From contig NC_090179.1 of NCBI RefSeq assembly GCF_024679245.1, forward strand, positions 6,312,320 to 6,376,319: a DNA stretch of 64,000 bases, written 5' to 3'. Below the pieces are notes generated by a model. That model saw nothing but the letters and a program-made list of their open reading frames with translations, did no database searches and was not told the DNA's origin. The translations under genes were made by a program, and so were the position numbers. How positions within the stretch are numbered: position 1 is the stretch's first letter; each line of letters opens with the position of its first letter. The stretch is from Pseudorasbora parva. Lineage: Eukaryota > Chordata > Actinopteri > Cypriniformes > Gobionidae. Below are positions 1-12,094 of this stretch, in pieces.

Positions 1-2725
1 CTGCAGCGGCAGTATCAAGCAAAGCATGGCAATGGCAGTCACAAAATAACGAAGCACTGCAGTGGCAGTATCAAACTGAGAAGCACTGCAGCGGCTGCAT
101 CAAATTGGAGGAGCGCTACAGCGGCAATATTAAATTGTGGAGCACTGGGCACTGCAGCGGCAGTATCAAGCAAAGGATTGCAGCGGCAGTCATGAATTAG
201 CGAAGCACTGCAGTGTCAGCATGAAATAGGAGAAGCACTGCAGCATCAAATTAGCGGAGTACTGCGGTGGCAGCATCAAAATGAGAAGCACGTCGCATAA
301 AATTGGTGCAGCACTGCAGTGGCAGAATCAAATTGCAAAGCTCTGTAGCATCAAATTGCGAAGTGCAGCGGCTACATCAAATGGTGGAGCACTGCAGTGG
401 CAGCATCAAATAGGAGAAGCACTGCAGTGACAGTATCAAATTGTGGAGCACTGGAGGGGCAGCATCAAAATGGAGGAGCAGCGCAGTGGCAACATAAAAT
501 TGGAGGAGCATTGCAGCGGCGGTATCGAATTGCAACTCACTGCAGCATCGAAAAAGGAGGAGCATTGCAGTGGCAGCATCAAATAGGAGGAGCACTGCAG
601 AGGTAGCATTAAATCGGAGCACTGCAGCTGCAGCATTAAATAGGAGGAGTACTGCAGTGGCAGTATTAAATAGGAGGTGCACTGCAGTGGCAGCATTAAA
701 CTGGAGGAGCACTGCAGCATCAAATTGGTGGAGCACTGCAGCAGCAGCAGCGTCAAATTGCGGAGCACTGTAGCGCCAAATTGTGGAGCACTGCAGCAGC
801 AGCGTCAAATTGCTGAGCACTGCAGCGGCAGCATCAAAATGGCGGAGCACTGCAGCAGCAGCGTCAAATTGCGGAGCACTGCAGCATCAAATTGCGGAGC
901 ACTGCAGCAGCAGCGTCAAATTGCAGAGCACTGCAGCGGCAGCATCAAAATGGCGGAGCACTGCAGCGGCAGCATTAAATAGGAGGTGCACTGCAGCGGC
1001 AGCATTAAATAGGAGGTGCACTGCAGCGGCAACATCAAATTGGTGGAGCACTGTAGCAGCAGCGTTAAATTGCGGAGCACTGCAGCGCTTGCTTCAAAAT
1101 GGCGGAGCACTGCAGTGGCAGCATCAAATAGAAGGAGCACTGCAGTGGCAGCATTTAAAAAGAAGGAGCCCTGCAGTGGCAGCATTAAACAGGAGGAGCC
1201 CTGCAGTGGCAGCATTAAACTGGAGGAGCACTGTAGCGGCAGCATCAATTAGAAGGAGCATTGCAGCGGCAGTGTCAAATTGTAGGAGAAACACTGCAGC
1301 GGCAGCATCAAAATAGGAGGAGAACTGCAGTGGCAGTATCAAATAGGAGGAACACTGCAGCGGCAGCATCAAATTGGAGGAGAACTGCAATGGCAGTGTC
1401 AAAATGGCGGAGAACTGCAGCGGCAGTATCAAATAGGAGGAACACTGCAGCGGCAGCATCAAATTGGAGGAGAACTGCAATGGCAGTGTCAAAATGGCGG
1501 AGAACTGCAGCGGCAGTATCAAAATGGCGGAGCACAGCAGCGGCAGCATTAAATAGGAAGAGCACTGCAGCGGCAGCATCAAATTGGTGGAGCACTGCAG
1601 CAGCAGCGTTAAATTGCGGAGCACTGCAGCGGTTGCGTCAAAATGGCAGAGCACTGCAGTGGCAGCATCCAATAGGAGGAGCACTGCAGCGGCAGCATTA
1701 AAAGGGAGGAGCCCTGCAAGTGGCAGCATTAAACTGGAGGAGCACTGTAGCGGCAGCATCAAATAGGAGGAGAACTGCAGTGGCAGTATCAAATAGGAGG
1801 AGCACTGCAGCTGCAGCATCAAATAGGAGGAGAACTGCAGTGGCAGTATCAAATAGGAGGAACACTGCAGCGGCAGCATCAAATAGGAGGAGAACTGCAA
1901 TGGCAGTGTCAAAATGGCGGAGCACTGCAGCGGCAGCATTAAATAGGAAGAGCACTGCAGCGACAGCATTAAATAGGAGGTGCACTGCATCGGCAGCATC
2001 AAATTGGTGGAGCACTGCAGCAGGAGCGTTAAATTGCGGAGCACTGCAGCGGTTGCGTCAAAATGGCGGAGCACTGCAGTGACAACATCAAATAGAAGGA
2101 GCACTGCAGCGGCAACATTAAAAAAGGAGGAGCCCTGCAAGTGGCAGCATTAAACTGGAGGAGCACTATAGTGGCAGCATCAAATAGGAGGAGCACTGCA
2201 GTGGCAGCATCAAATAGGAGGAGAACTGCAGTGGCAGTATCAAATAGGAGGAGCACTGCAGCGGCAGCATTAAACTGGAGGAGCACTGCAGCGGCAGCAT
2301 CAAACTGGAGGAGCAATGCAGCGGCAGCATCAAATAGGAGGAGCACTGCAGTGGCAGCGGCAAAATGACGGATTACTGCAGTGGCAGCATTAAATAGTAG
2401 GGGCACTGCAGTGGCAGCAATAAACTGCAGGAGCACTGCAGTGGCAGCATCAAATAAGAGGAGCACTGCAGAGGCAGCATTAAATAGTAGGAGCACTGCA
2501 GTGGCAGCATCAAAATGACGGAGCACTGCAGTGTCAGCATTAAATAATAAGGGCACTGCAGTGGCAGCATTAAACTGAAGGAGCACTGTAGTGGCAAGCG
2601 AAGCCCTGGAGCATCAAGCGAGGGACAGTGGCATTAAGTGAAGGACTACAACGGTGATATCTAGTAAAGCAAAGTACTGCAGCGGCAGTATCAAATTGGC
2701 AGAGCAGTGCAGCATCAAGCGAAGA
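1..2725. repeat. 30-bp minisatellite, about 85-90 degenerate units
   Basis: Units read roughly GGAGGAGCACTGCAGCGGCA followed by GCATCAAATA; between 1741 and 1890 the period is exactly 30 bp. Most units carry a PstI site (CTGCAG). Variants differ at a few positions (cggc/tggc, aaat/aaac, ggagg/gcgga). Larger blocks are copied too: the 90 bp starting near 1381 recur near 1471, and about 1530-1740 recurs near 1915-2160. Because 30 is a multiple of 3, several frames stay open for long runs (up to 338 codons on the minus strand), giving decapeptide repeats of Leu/Phe/Ala. I regard these as non-coding. The array fades into single units up to about 2725. Confidence 0.95.
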
Positions 2726-3879
2726 TGGCTTGTTTGATGAGGCTGAGGTCCGAACAGAGTAAAATCAAAAGGCCTCTGAGGACCACCAACCCAGTAGTTT
2801 AATTGATGGTGTGGCAGTCCTTTTTTGGCCTGCGGTGGTGTCTGCTCCATTGCGGAAGAAGTGAGGTGAATATAAGTAAGCCTAAATACCAGAGTGGTGG
2901 GGATTTGCTGAAGCTTTTTTAAATGAACTTCACTGTCTGGTGACAGGAAGGTTGTTCTCATCAAAAAACAGCGGGTCGAGATGTGAGGAGATCTGCACCT
3001 CCATGTGGCAAGGGAGAAGGAAAGATATTTATATTGCTGGATGGGTGTCGGGAGATTGAAGATAGGAATGAAAAGGCAGTTTTTTTAAATTGATCTGTTC
3101 ATTGCTTTTGATGAGGAAACGGATGGTGTTCTTGTTTAAAACTTAGAGATCATAGATGGTTGGATGGATGGTTGTAGATTAGAAATTGAAAGCAGCCGAG
3201 ATAGACTTTGATGGTACTAGATTGGGTGGACATCTCATATGACATCAAAAAATTAAAAAAGAGGGAGAATTTGGGAAAACAAGTTGGTTGTAGGAATTGT
3301 TTGAAAGCTCTCCAAGTTGTCCAGTAGGATTGCAATGCTGGGGTTGGAACGGTGTCCACCTTCGGGCTAATGCTCTTAATATTTATGCCCAAATCTGGGA
3401 AATATAGAAATTAAGATAAAAACTCCACTCTTCTCCTGAAAAAGTCTGCTGGTTCCTCAGTGACAACTTTTATAGCGTCAAACTACTAACTAAGCTAAAC
3501 TTATTAAAAACAAATACTTGAAATAAAATCATAGTGATAAAACTGCCTTAAAAGACAGAAAACATCTTGTAAAATATAAAGTGTAATTTGATTGTTTAGT
3601 TTAACTCATATCCATTAGAAACCACGGAGGTGCGGGGCTTATGAGCTATACTGGGACCAACCACCTGGGGCGATTGAGGTGCGGAGGCTTGATGGAGACA
3701 GGTGATGATCCATAGTAATGATGTAGTAGGAACTGTAAGAGCGATTCAGTTGAGAAGGAGGCAAGGAACTGTAGAGGAAGCAGAAGCTGGATGGAATAAG
3801 GTTGAAGAATAGAAAGCTTGGGGAGCAACCCCATGCTTGGATCAGCTCCAATGGCGGCGGAGAAAGGAAAGAGAGGGAG
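2726..3879. other. No gene seen
   Basis: This is moderately AT-rich DNA between two minisatellites. Its open frames are short and have neither recognisable motifs nor splice-site support. A G-rich, purine-rich stretch from about 3640 leads into the next tandem array. I can assign nothing here. Confidence 0.5.
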
Positions 3880-4302
3880 GGGCATGACCATCTGCGGAGG
3901 CAGCCTCACGCTTGGGTCTGCTCTGATAGTAGAGGCAAAAATTAGTGGGGGTGGGGTGGGGCAGGAACGTTTGCAGAGGCAGCCTTACTCTTGGGTCTGC
4001 GCTGATAGCAGAGGAGAAATTATAGGGGGTGGGGGGGCAGGACCATTTGCGGAGGCAGCCTCACGCTTGGGTCTGCACCTTGGGTCTGCGCCTATAGCAA
4101 AAAAGAAATTATAGGGGGGGCAGGACCGTTTGCGGAGGCAGCCTCACGCTTTGGGTCTGCACCTATAGCAGAGGAGAAATTAAGGGGGGGGGGGGGGCAG
4201 GACCGTTTGCGGAGGCAGCCTCACGCTTTGGGTCTGCACCTATAGCAGAGGAGAAATTAGGGGGGGGGGGGGGGCAGGACCGTTTGCGGAGGCAGCCTCA
4301 CA
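3880..4302. repeat. About 77-bp tandem repeat, left part
   Basis: Units start near 3893, 3973, 4048, 4131, 4208 and 4283. Each contains 'ggaggcagcctcacgctt', 'gggtctg', 'atagcagaggagaaatta', a G run of 7 to 14, and 'caggaccgtttgc'. Spacing is 75-83 bp, varying mostly with the G-run length. The array stops abruptly at 4302, where a CACTA-type transposon begins, and resumes at 10060. Confidence 0.9.
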
Positions 4303-4887
4303 CACTGCATGAAAAGTGGGATTTTCGTCAGTAAGCGGCACTGTAGATTGTCGTGGAAGATCAGGTTTACGACTGTACACGGCAGTTTGCAGGCGACACC
4401 GAAAACTGCCGTGAATTGTCAGAAATTGACGTGGGCCTTGCTTGGCAGTTGTCCTATGGTTGTCCCCCCCAAGACCCCCCTTCCCTTAACTCCAGGGGAG
4501 GCTTTAACATGTAAATGAACATGCTGTGAGCTATACAAATGCAAATCAGGGTAGCAGGAGTTTTAACCCATGTGACATTTAAAAGGTATTAACTTCCTTC
4601 TAAGAAAATCTCTTAGATAGATCAGGCTCAGTATAGCCTAATTGTAAAATCTTAACCTTAAGCTTGAATTTATATATTTGATGAAAGTATTCTAGATTAT
4701 TTATTGTGTGTCATTTGCAATCAGTCCCCGTGAATTCAGTGCGACTCGCAATTTTGACCAATCACCGCAACTTTTACCAATCATTGCGGTCTCCTGCTAA
4801 TAAGCGGCGTCATACATCAGCAAACTTTATATATCATATATCATTGCCTGTCAAAATTAACGTGTTAACGCAAATTAATTTTAATGG

Positions 4888-5130
<243 letters not shown>

Positions 5131-5479
5131 CAGGGGTTGACATTGACTTTTTTGCTCACCGGCCACTGTGGCTAGTGGTTTTCCAAAGTTACTAGCCACT
5201 CAGCATTTTCACTGGCCACAATTTTGCTGTTTGGAAATTACATTGTATATGTTTAAAGTTGACTTTGGCATATATAAATTACTTGATTTTGAATCCTTTT
5301 ACTTTATTTAGAAGATTTAAAACCCTTTCAAACTTTCAAATGCAGAATGACCCCCCAAATCTTGTATATCAGCTGGGATGTGCAGGTGGGCAAGGGGTGG
5401 GCAATATAATAGATTATAATAGAATATAATAGGCTAATATGAGAAAGGTAATATGACAGGCTATGAGTTATTTTAGTTA

Positions 5480-5481
<2 letters not shown>

Positions 5482-5571
<90 letters not shown>
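5482..5571. repeat. (TA)n microsatellite, about 90 bp
   Basis: An uninterrupted alternating TA tract within the CACTA-type element, about 350 bp from the compound repeat. Confidence 0.97.
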
Positions 5572-5574
<3 letters not shown>

Positions 5575-6108
5575 AAAAAATACCCTAAGCAAATTACAAA
5601 AACAATAGTTATTAAAAATAAAATAAAAATTCCGATACTAATACGACACAATGTAATTTATTGAATGTAATTGTCATTGGATACGACTTTCATCGAAAAG
5701 AATGTAACAAAATGTGGGCGTGGTCTGTGTTGTGAAATGAAACCACATTAAAAAATTCCCTTAAACTGCGTTTGAAACATACAGCAAAGCAGCGACAGAG
5801 GAAAACACAGAGCCTGATATTATGCAAACATTTACCAATAATGTGGAAAGCGTTTTAAATCTGTTCAGTGGAAAATCCGCTGTGACGAATCTGTCCTCGT
5901 CTAACATCTGCTGTAAATCCAGGTAAAACTAGCTGCGTGCACGCGCCCGTCCCCAGATAACATGATCCCCAGTTGATCTGTAACACCGGCGGGAAGAAAC
6001 AGCTGAATGCAATCAGTGGGCTATCTCGTCAGCTTGCTCAGTTTGCTGCCGATTTTAACGAGCAGTTAACTTTAGTAATCTCCAGGTTGCTGTCCATAGA
6101 CGATAGGT

Positions 6109-8644
6109 CCCATACGGAAATGTAATATATGTCTATATATGAAATATCAATATATGCGATATATGTGATATATAAAGTAAAAACATATATGAAACATATT
6201 AGAAATTGGAACAATTCCATATATTGACATATATATGTATCCCATATATTATATATGTTAATGTATGTATAAAACATATTTTGACATATAGGTCTTATAT
6301 ATGAAATATCCTAATATGCTCATATAGAGTAAAAACATAAATGCACATGTATGCACAGCATCAGAAATTCCATATATTGACATATATCTTTAGTCCACAT
6401 ATTACATATGTTTAAATTATATATGTGACAAATCATTATCACTGTCAAATGCCGTAGAGTCTTAAAATCTATACTATGTATAAAACAAATGACATTTAAA
6501 ATATAAAATATTTATAATGTTACTTATTGTCAGGTGAGGCAAGAGATGAAGGACTCAAGGGTGCAGAGGTCAATGGGCTTTTTATTAGACTTCAAAAATA
6601 AACAATCGAAACAAACAAACCCCTTCATGCTTGTAACTGGCTCGTCTTAGTTTTTTATACAATAAGAAATACTCAAAAAAACGGGAATTCACTTTTGCCA
6701 ATAGTTTGTGTTCAAACTAACTGTAAGATTCTCAATGAGGGAGTGAAAATAAATTGTATCTATTTAACCACTGAATGAGATAACATAGTAACAATTAGCA
6801 CATGGATGGAAATCCAAGAGAGCATTGTGAATATCAAAGCTCAACACTATAAGTAAACAAATAAACAGTAAATCAATTCTAAACCCAAAATACTAGTGAT
6901 ACACAAACAAAAAACAGTACCAAACAATTCAAAATGCCGTAGAGGGAAAAAGGATATACAGTCTGCAATGCAAGTCTCTTGAGTGTTGTAGAAGGCCCAG
7001 TCCAAGCAGGCAATGAAGATATACAATCCTAAATCCTAGATTAGGCACTGGCACAATCCAACACAGGTCAGAAGTAGGTATCAGTGCATTTAAGCCCCAT
7101 AACAGAGTCCTCTGCGAACTTCTCTGCAAACTTCCAAACACTATGAATTAACATTTTTATGGGTACATCAAAATGTGCATTTGAACAAGATTGTAAAGCA
7201 TTAGAATGTACAATTCACTTAACTCTCAAACACAATGTGATTCCAGGCATTTTCACATAGACAGTAAAAGAAATGGACACAGCGACCCCATTGACGTCTA
7301 CGGCGAAATAATGAAGTCAACCTAGGGGCACTCACTTCCTGATGGCTGAGCGAACTGCGCAGGCTCAGACTGAGCTTGACGACGTAGATGTGACGTGAGC
7401 CTCCTGTCTGACAGCTGTGAGTCTTCTAGTAGATGTGGAAAGCGAAATCTGAATCACGTTGTTTAAATATTTTCTCCCGTTGCTTTTGGCTCACTATGGG
7501 CTTCTCCCCATTCTTCCCCCTTGACTTTATCAGACTAGTCTCCAGGACATGTCTCCACGTCCCCCCGACTGCCTCATAGACAGTAAAAGATTGCCTGGGA
7601 GTGTCTCCTCAGGTCTATACGGTAATTTCTCAACTGTGCGACAGGGTCGCGTTGGTTATGACGCAATCGTTAGCCTATTTTTACAAAAACAGCTTCTGCG
7701 GGGCGATAGTGTAAGATACAAGGTAATGGAGCCTTTTATACATTGTCGTGTTTCTTTAGAAATAAACAATGGACAAATGGAGTCTTTAAACGTCTCAGAT
7801 GTAAAGTTATTCACTGTCAAAGTGACTCAAAAATGAATGGGAGTCAATGGGATGCTAACAGCAGGTGATGGCTTGGTTAGCAATGGCAGCCCCTAGGGGT
7901 GGAACGCTTTCCGAGCGCTAGATTACCCCCTTGCATTTTCACCCCTGCTCCATTCCCATGCCTCTCCTCTATGCTACTCGTAACCTTAAAACCACTTCCT
8001 CCCTCTGTTGCCCTCTAGAGGACAGGATGAAAAATGTCACCCATGTACCAGGGTAACCATTACATGCTACACAGAACAAAACATGAAAGTACACGCCATG
8101 GCTATGATGAGCACAAGCAGCATGCTAAACAAACAACCCTAAACACATGGACAAAAGAGTGTATACTGCCCAAGCAAAACTAGATGCTCACACGAGACCA
8201 AGCGAATGCTCAAACTGTACACTTACAACGGGGAGGAAAACACACATGGAGCTTTTAATGTCCGAAGCCTGAACCAAAACCAAATTATGAAATGCCAGGA
8301 TTCAAACACCACTATATAAATCCATATAAAATCCAAAACAAGCATACTGAATGTTTGCATATATTATGTTTAAATAAACTTACATATATAAATTCAACAT
8401 ATATTGTTTACATATATGGCATTAACATACAGTACCATATAAAAAATCATCATATAAATAATTTTAATATATGTATATATAATAATTATTCTATGGGTAT
8501 TTCATACATGGTATAAACCTATATCTTCATATATCGTGAGAATGTATATATGCGCTAATAATGTATTGCCTTATATGAAACATATATGACATCACTACTC
8601 GGATATAGGGACATATATGTACATATATTACATTTCCGTATGGG
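6109..8644. mobile_element. AT-rich inverted-repeat element nested in the CACTA transposon
   Basis: The left end CCCATACGGAAATGTAATAT (6109) is matched inverted at the right end (8622-8644). Both flanks run on into AT-rich sequence with many 'atatgaaacatata'-like words (6110-6480 and 8300-8620). The core, about 6530-8290, is less AT-rich. It has short ORFs such as 7549-7836 (95 codons) that I do not recognise. The superfamily is not clear, and I could not settle a target duplication. Confidence 0.6.
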
Positions 8645-9106
8645 GTTGCTTGCTTTGGAGTCGAAAAACTGTGTGGAAGATACTAACTTTAAGAAGAGAA
8701 GACCAGTCCTAAGATTGCGGTAAGACTGTTATCTAAGCTAAAGTAACCTAAAGCAAAGCTTTTTAAGTAGCACAAGCTGAAATTAGCCTAGTAAAAGAAC
8801 AAATGTAAGTTGCTTTATAAAAGTGTTTTCTTTTTCTGGTCATTTTACAGGAAGCAGTACGCCGTCTTCACAACTTCGTCATAACACTGATTTAATTGTT
8901 TTCCAGCTGCATGTAAGACAGAGACAGTACGCAGGAGGTACAAACATCCGGTTCTTGCATCGCACGCAGAAGCTGTGAAGACCGGAGTCGATTGAGAAGA
9001 AAGAGGGTAAGATTTATTAGATTAGATCCGTTTTTGGTCAGTGTGACTATTTTTCAGGTGCAGTACATCGCGCAATACTGATTGTCTTTATTGTTTGTTT
9101 TTACAG

Positions 9107-9402
9107 CTGCTACAAGCAAGAAAGAGCGTGTTAGCTGAGGATGAGGTGGGCCTTTGGAAGTGCGCTACCATAGACCTGATGTCTGATGAGGAAGACGGCA
9201 TCGTTCGCGCGGTGTTTGGATGGACTGTTCGACCAGCCAGGAGCTCGCCGAGCTCTGTGCCACGCTGCAATCGAGATTAGAGGCGATTCCAAAGAACAGG
9301 GCAACGCACGACAGACGTCTGAAAAATGGACTGAAATCAGACAGAATGGCGCTAGTTACCTACAGCTCTGAAGCGGAAAACAGAGACTTCATGTTGCTGT
9401 AG
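9107..9402 (+). pseudogene. Frameshifted transposon-associated ORF fragment
   Basis: The fragment follows a good splice acceptor (tttttacag|ctgctac, exon from 9107). One frame gives 'LAEDEVGLWKCATIDLMSDE' and continues to about GW near 9220. A second frame then gives 'SQELAELCATLQSRLEAIPK' and runs to a stop at 9402. The two read as one protein broken by a single-base indel near 9215-9240, since the second frame takes over where the first becomes Pro/Ser/Arg noise. The acidic SDEED motif followed by a W-x-V-R-P / SQEL-CATLQSRLE block resembles, from memory, an uncharacterised protein often seen in fish transposons. That is recall, not a search result. No DDE motif is visible here. Confidence 0.5.
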
Positions 9403-10059
9403 GATTTTGGGCTTCTCGTGAGCTTCCTATTGTTGTGTGGGCAGATCTCAAACGTTTTGCATTTGGTTGTGTGTTTGTGTTTGTTCTAATAAAGCTCTTT
9501 CTTTGAATAAACTGCACGTCCCTGGCATATTTTCCTTTCCTCAATAAATGAATGTCCTTGATGGTTATAATAGCGTAGTCCATAGGATAACAATGACATG
9601 AATATAAAACATAATAGCATATCACATGAATATGAATATATACAATTAAAAATTAATATGCAAATCATAATTTTATATATATATGTGTGTAAAATTATTA
9701 TAATTTGGGGGTTTAAATTTATTAATTTATTACCCAGGTTGACCAATAGTAACAGATCTGCCAACCAATCACGAGTGATATTTCTTGTTTCAATGTATTA
9801 GTTTCAACCAATACTGAGTGAGGAAATTCAAGCCATTCCGGCAAGGCGCCGCCCAGAGCTGCTATTCATATGCTAATTAGAGCCATTAGCGCCGGCGCCA
9901 GCATGCCTCGGCAAGCTCCACATACGTCATGGTTCGTTTCCGTCAATATGTGGCACAGACGAACGCGACGTTCACAGGCTGTAAACTGACGTTAATTGTC
10001 GAAAATCAGGGAGATTTCCGGCCGTTTACGGGGACGAAAATCCCACTTTTCATGCAGTG

Positions 10060-10180
10060 ACACTTTGGGTCTGCACCTATAGCAGAGAAGAAATTAAGGG
10101 AGGGGGGGCAGGACCGTTTGCGGAGGCAGCCTCACGCTTTGGGCCTGCTCCAATAGCAGAGCAGAAATGTATTATATAGC
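10060..10180. repeat. About 77-bp tandem repeat, right remnant
   Basis: 'acactttgggtctgcacctatagcagag' at 10060 continues the unit broken at 4302. One further unit follows ('tttgcggaggcagcctcacgctttgggcctgctcc'). Then the array ends. Confidence 0.85.
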
Positions 10181-10263
10181 TTTTCTCGATTTAACAGAGA
10201 ATAAAAGCCAGAAAGCACAGAAATATTGGAAGCGTGGAAAGAAGAACAGAAGAAGCTATACTT

Positions 10264-10850
10264 ACCTGTGGGAGGGTGGAAGGTAACAGTCACTGTCGAA
10301 GAGGCCGTGGAACTATTGCGAGCAGACGCGGAACTAATGTCTGCGGCCGCGATAGTGCCGGCCGAATTAAGGGGCGGACGTGAAAGCGTCGGCAGCTGCG
10401 GCTGTTTGTGTTGTTTGTGTTGATGTTTGCATGTTGCTGCGAGAACGCTGAATGCGGCGTGAGAGTGAGAGTTTTTGGTGAAAACACACGAGCAGATCGT
10501 GAAGTTGCGCTTTTGAATTCCTCTGGGTGAAATGGAAAACCCGCGCTGGATAACGCTTGCCTGAGCGCGTTGACGTACCATTTCTCAGCAGGAGGTATGA
10601 GGCTTAACGTTACTGCTGAAGAGGATGATGTTGATGATGATGAAGGCCTCGATGCATCACGATGAGGATCGACCGAGCCCTGTGATGATTCTAGATGGAA
10701 GAAGAGAGAGGTTTTCTTGAGCGAGGTGTTATGTGGAGCGGAGAGACCGGCGATCTGGAGATCAACAGGTGAAATGAGCAGCGCAGCCAGTCAAGCAGAG
10801 TTGGGCAGGCCAAATGCTTCAGGAACTAAAAAGGGGAAGAGGTAAGCTGC
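10264..10850. promoter_or_regulatory. CpG-rich stretch with divergent splice donors; possible bidirectional promoter
   Basis: Unlike its surroundings this stretch is rich in CpG, for example around the NotI-like site gcggccgc near 10344 and 'ggggcggacgtgaaagcgtcgg'. On the minus strand a textbook donor CAG|GTAAGTATAG lies at 10265/10266. On the plus strand a good donor AG|GTAAGC lies at 10841/10842, preceded by an ATG at 10774. This is what first exons on either side of a CpG-island promoter look like. No TATA box was identified. The promoter role is inferred. Confidence 0.4.
10774..10841 (+). CDS. Candidate first coding exon (22 codons), gene unknown
   Basis: ATG at 10774 opens a frame beginning MSSAASQAELGRPNASG and ending in a Lys/Gly-rich stretch, then a donor AG|GTAAGC with two bases of a split codon. 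It lies at the downstream edge of the CpG-rich stretch. The peptide is hydrophilic and I do not recognise it. No second exon was found on the plus strand, so the exon may be chance. Confidence 0.25.
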
Positions 10851-11024
10851 TGGTTTTATACCTTGGTATTAATTGAAAGATTAGATGGGCGTACTCCTCC
10901 CGAAATTACGTTTATTAACTTCACTAGTTATCATCTCGTTTTTGTCTGTGAAAAAAAGCTTGTTGACGAAAACTATGATGAAAATTATTCATCAGCGGAT
11001 TTATGGAGCGCAGCTTGAGCAGAT

Positions 11025-11241
11025 TTAAAGGTGCAGTAAGCCCATTCTGGTTAACGTTGTTGATGTTTGAAATCACCAAAACAAACACAGCCCTACCCAA
11101 AAGCATCACACCGCTATCATCATGGCCATCACTAAAAGGGGAACCAAAAAAAAAATACATATTTTAAGAGCCTGTTCTCACTTTTCAGAGCCGATGCTAG
11201 AAATGGTCGGGTGGAGGTGGTGTACACATTCCAGGCTAATA

Positions 11242-11278
<37 letters not shown>

Positions 11279-11574
11279 GGCAGAACAAACAAGAGAAGAT
11301 GACACAATTAGGGAAGCACCAATATGAACATCTTGGCCAATAATGGGCTGATAAATCTAAACACAAATTTTGCCCATTCGGACAGTGAGCGGCTCAGATA
11401 TTTATGTGGCTGTTACATCTTGTCTGATCGTAAGCCTTCTTTATAAAGTTATATTCCCCTGGCCATCTCTCTCTTTCTATAGTCGTTCTGCTAATGTGTG
11501 TGTTGTGCTCTGAGCTCTCTCTCTTCCCACATCATGAGTGGATACGGCCCTAAAATCACTTACTGCACCTTTAA
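11025..11574. mobile_element. TTAA-flanked MITE, 550 bp
   Basis: The left end TTAAAGGTGCAGTAAG (11025) is matched inverted by CTTACTGCACCTTTAA, ending at 11574. TTAA at both ends fits the target preference of piggyBac or Kolobok superfamilies. It contains the (GAT)n tract at 11241-11278 and no ORF of note. Confidence 0.75.
11241..11278. repeat. (GAT)n microsatellite
   Basis: About 12 trinucleotide units inside the 550-bp MITE. Confidence 0.95.
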
Positions 11575-12094
11575 GGAGGTTTTACGGCTTCATTGACAAA
11601 ATAAAACTAAACTAAATCTAACAAACTCATTAATAAACTAGACGAAAATGATATTTAACTAAAAACGTATTTTAAAATAAAACTATAATAACCTTGAGGT
11701 TGACTCCACCCACTGTCTACTACAAATGGCTGTTATCTGATTGGCTTGAGTAGAAGGCGACTGGAGTCCCCATCTGTGGATTTGTGTGCACGTCTTGATG
11801 CTGGAAAATGTTTCGAAATCCACAAACGCACAGAAAGCGATTCACAAATGAGAAATGAATGGCATGCAGAGTTGTGTAAGTGACAAACACAATTATTGTG
11901 AACACTCCTAACGTATTTGTGAATCTCTTTCCACTGGAATAAAGGAACAGTTCTCAGCCCATATCTGAAAGAGCTGAGGCTGAAGAGGCTGAAAAGAGCA
12001 GCTTTTGGCTCTGGATGAGGAGAAAGCAGAAGTGCAGGGATGGAAGGGAGACGTCCCGGGGTCAAAGGTGAGAGGTCCCCGGCTGATGACCCTG

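Noticed and set aside
377..2586. Long ORFs (up to 338 codons) of Leu/Phe/Ala or Ser/Thr/Asn decapeptide repeats
   Set aside because: They are the six-frame reading of a 30-bp minisatellite. Several frames are open on both strands at once and there is no non-repetitive coding context.
2614..2964. 116-codon minus-strand ORF
   Set aside because: It runs into minisatellite remnants at its C-terminus and shows no motif.
10132..10581. 149-codon minus-strand ORF over the CpG-rich stretch
   Set aside because: A strong donor interrupts it at 10266, composition is Ser/Thr/His-rich without motifs, and CpG-rich DNA often lacks stops. Part of it could be a first exon, but I cannot support the whole ORF as a gene.
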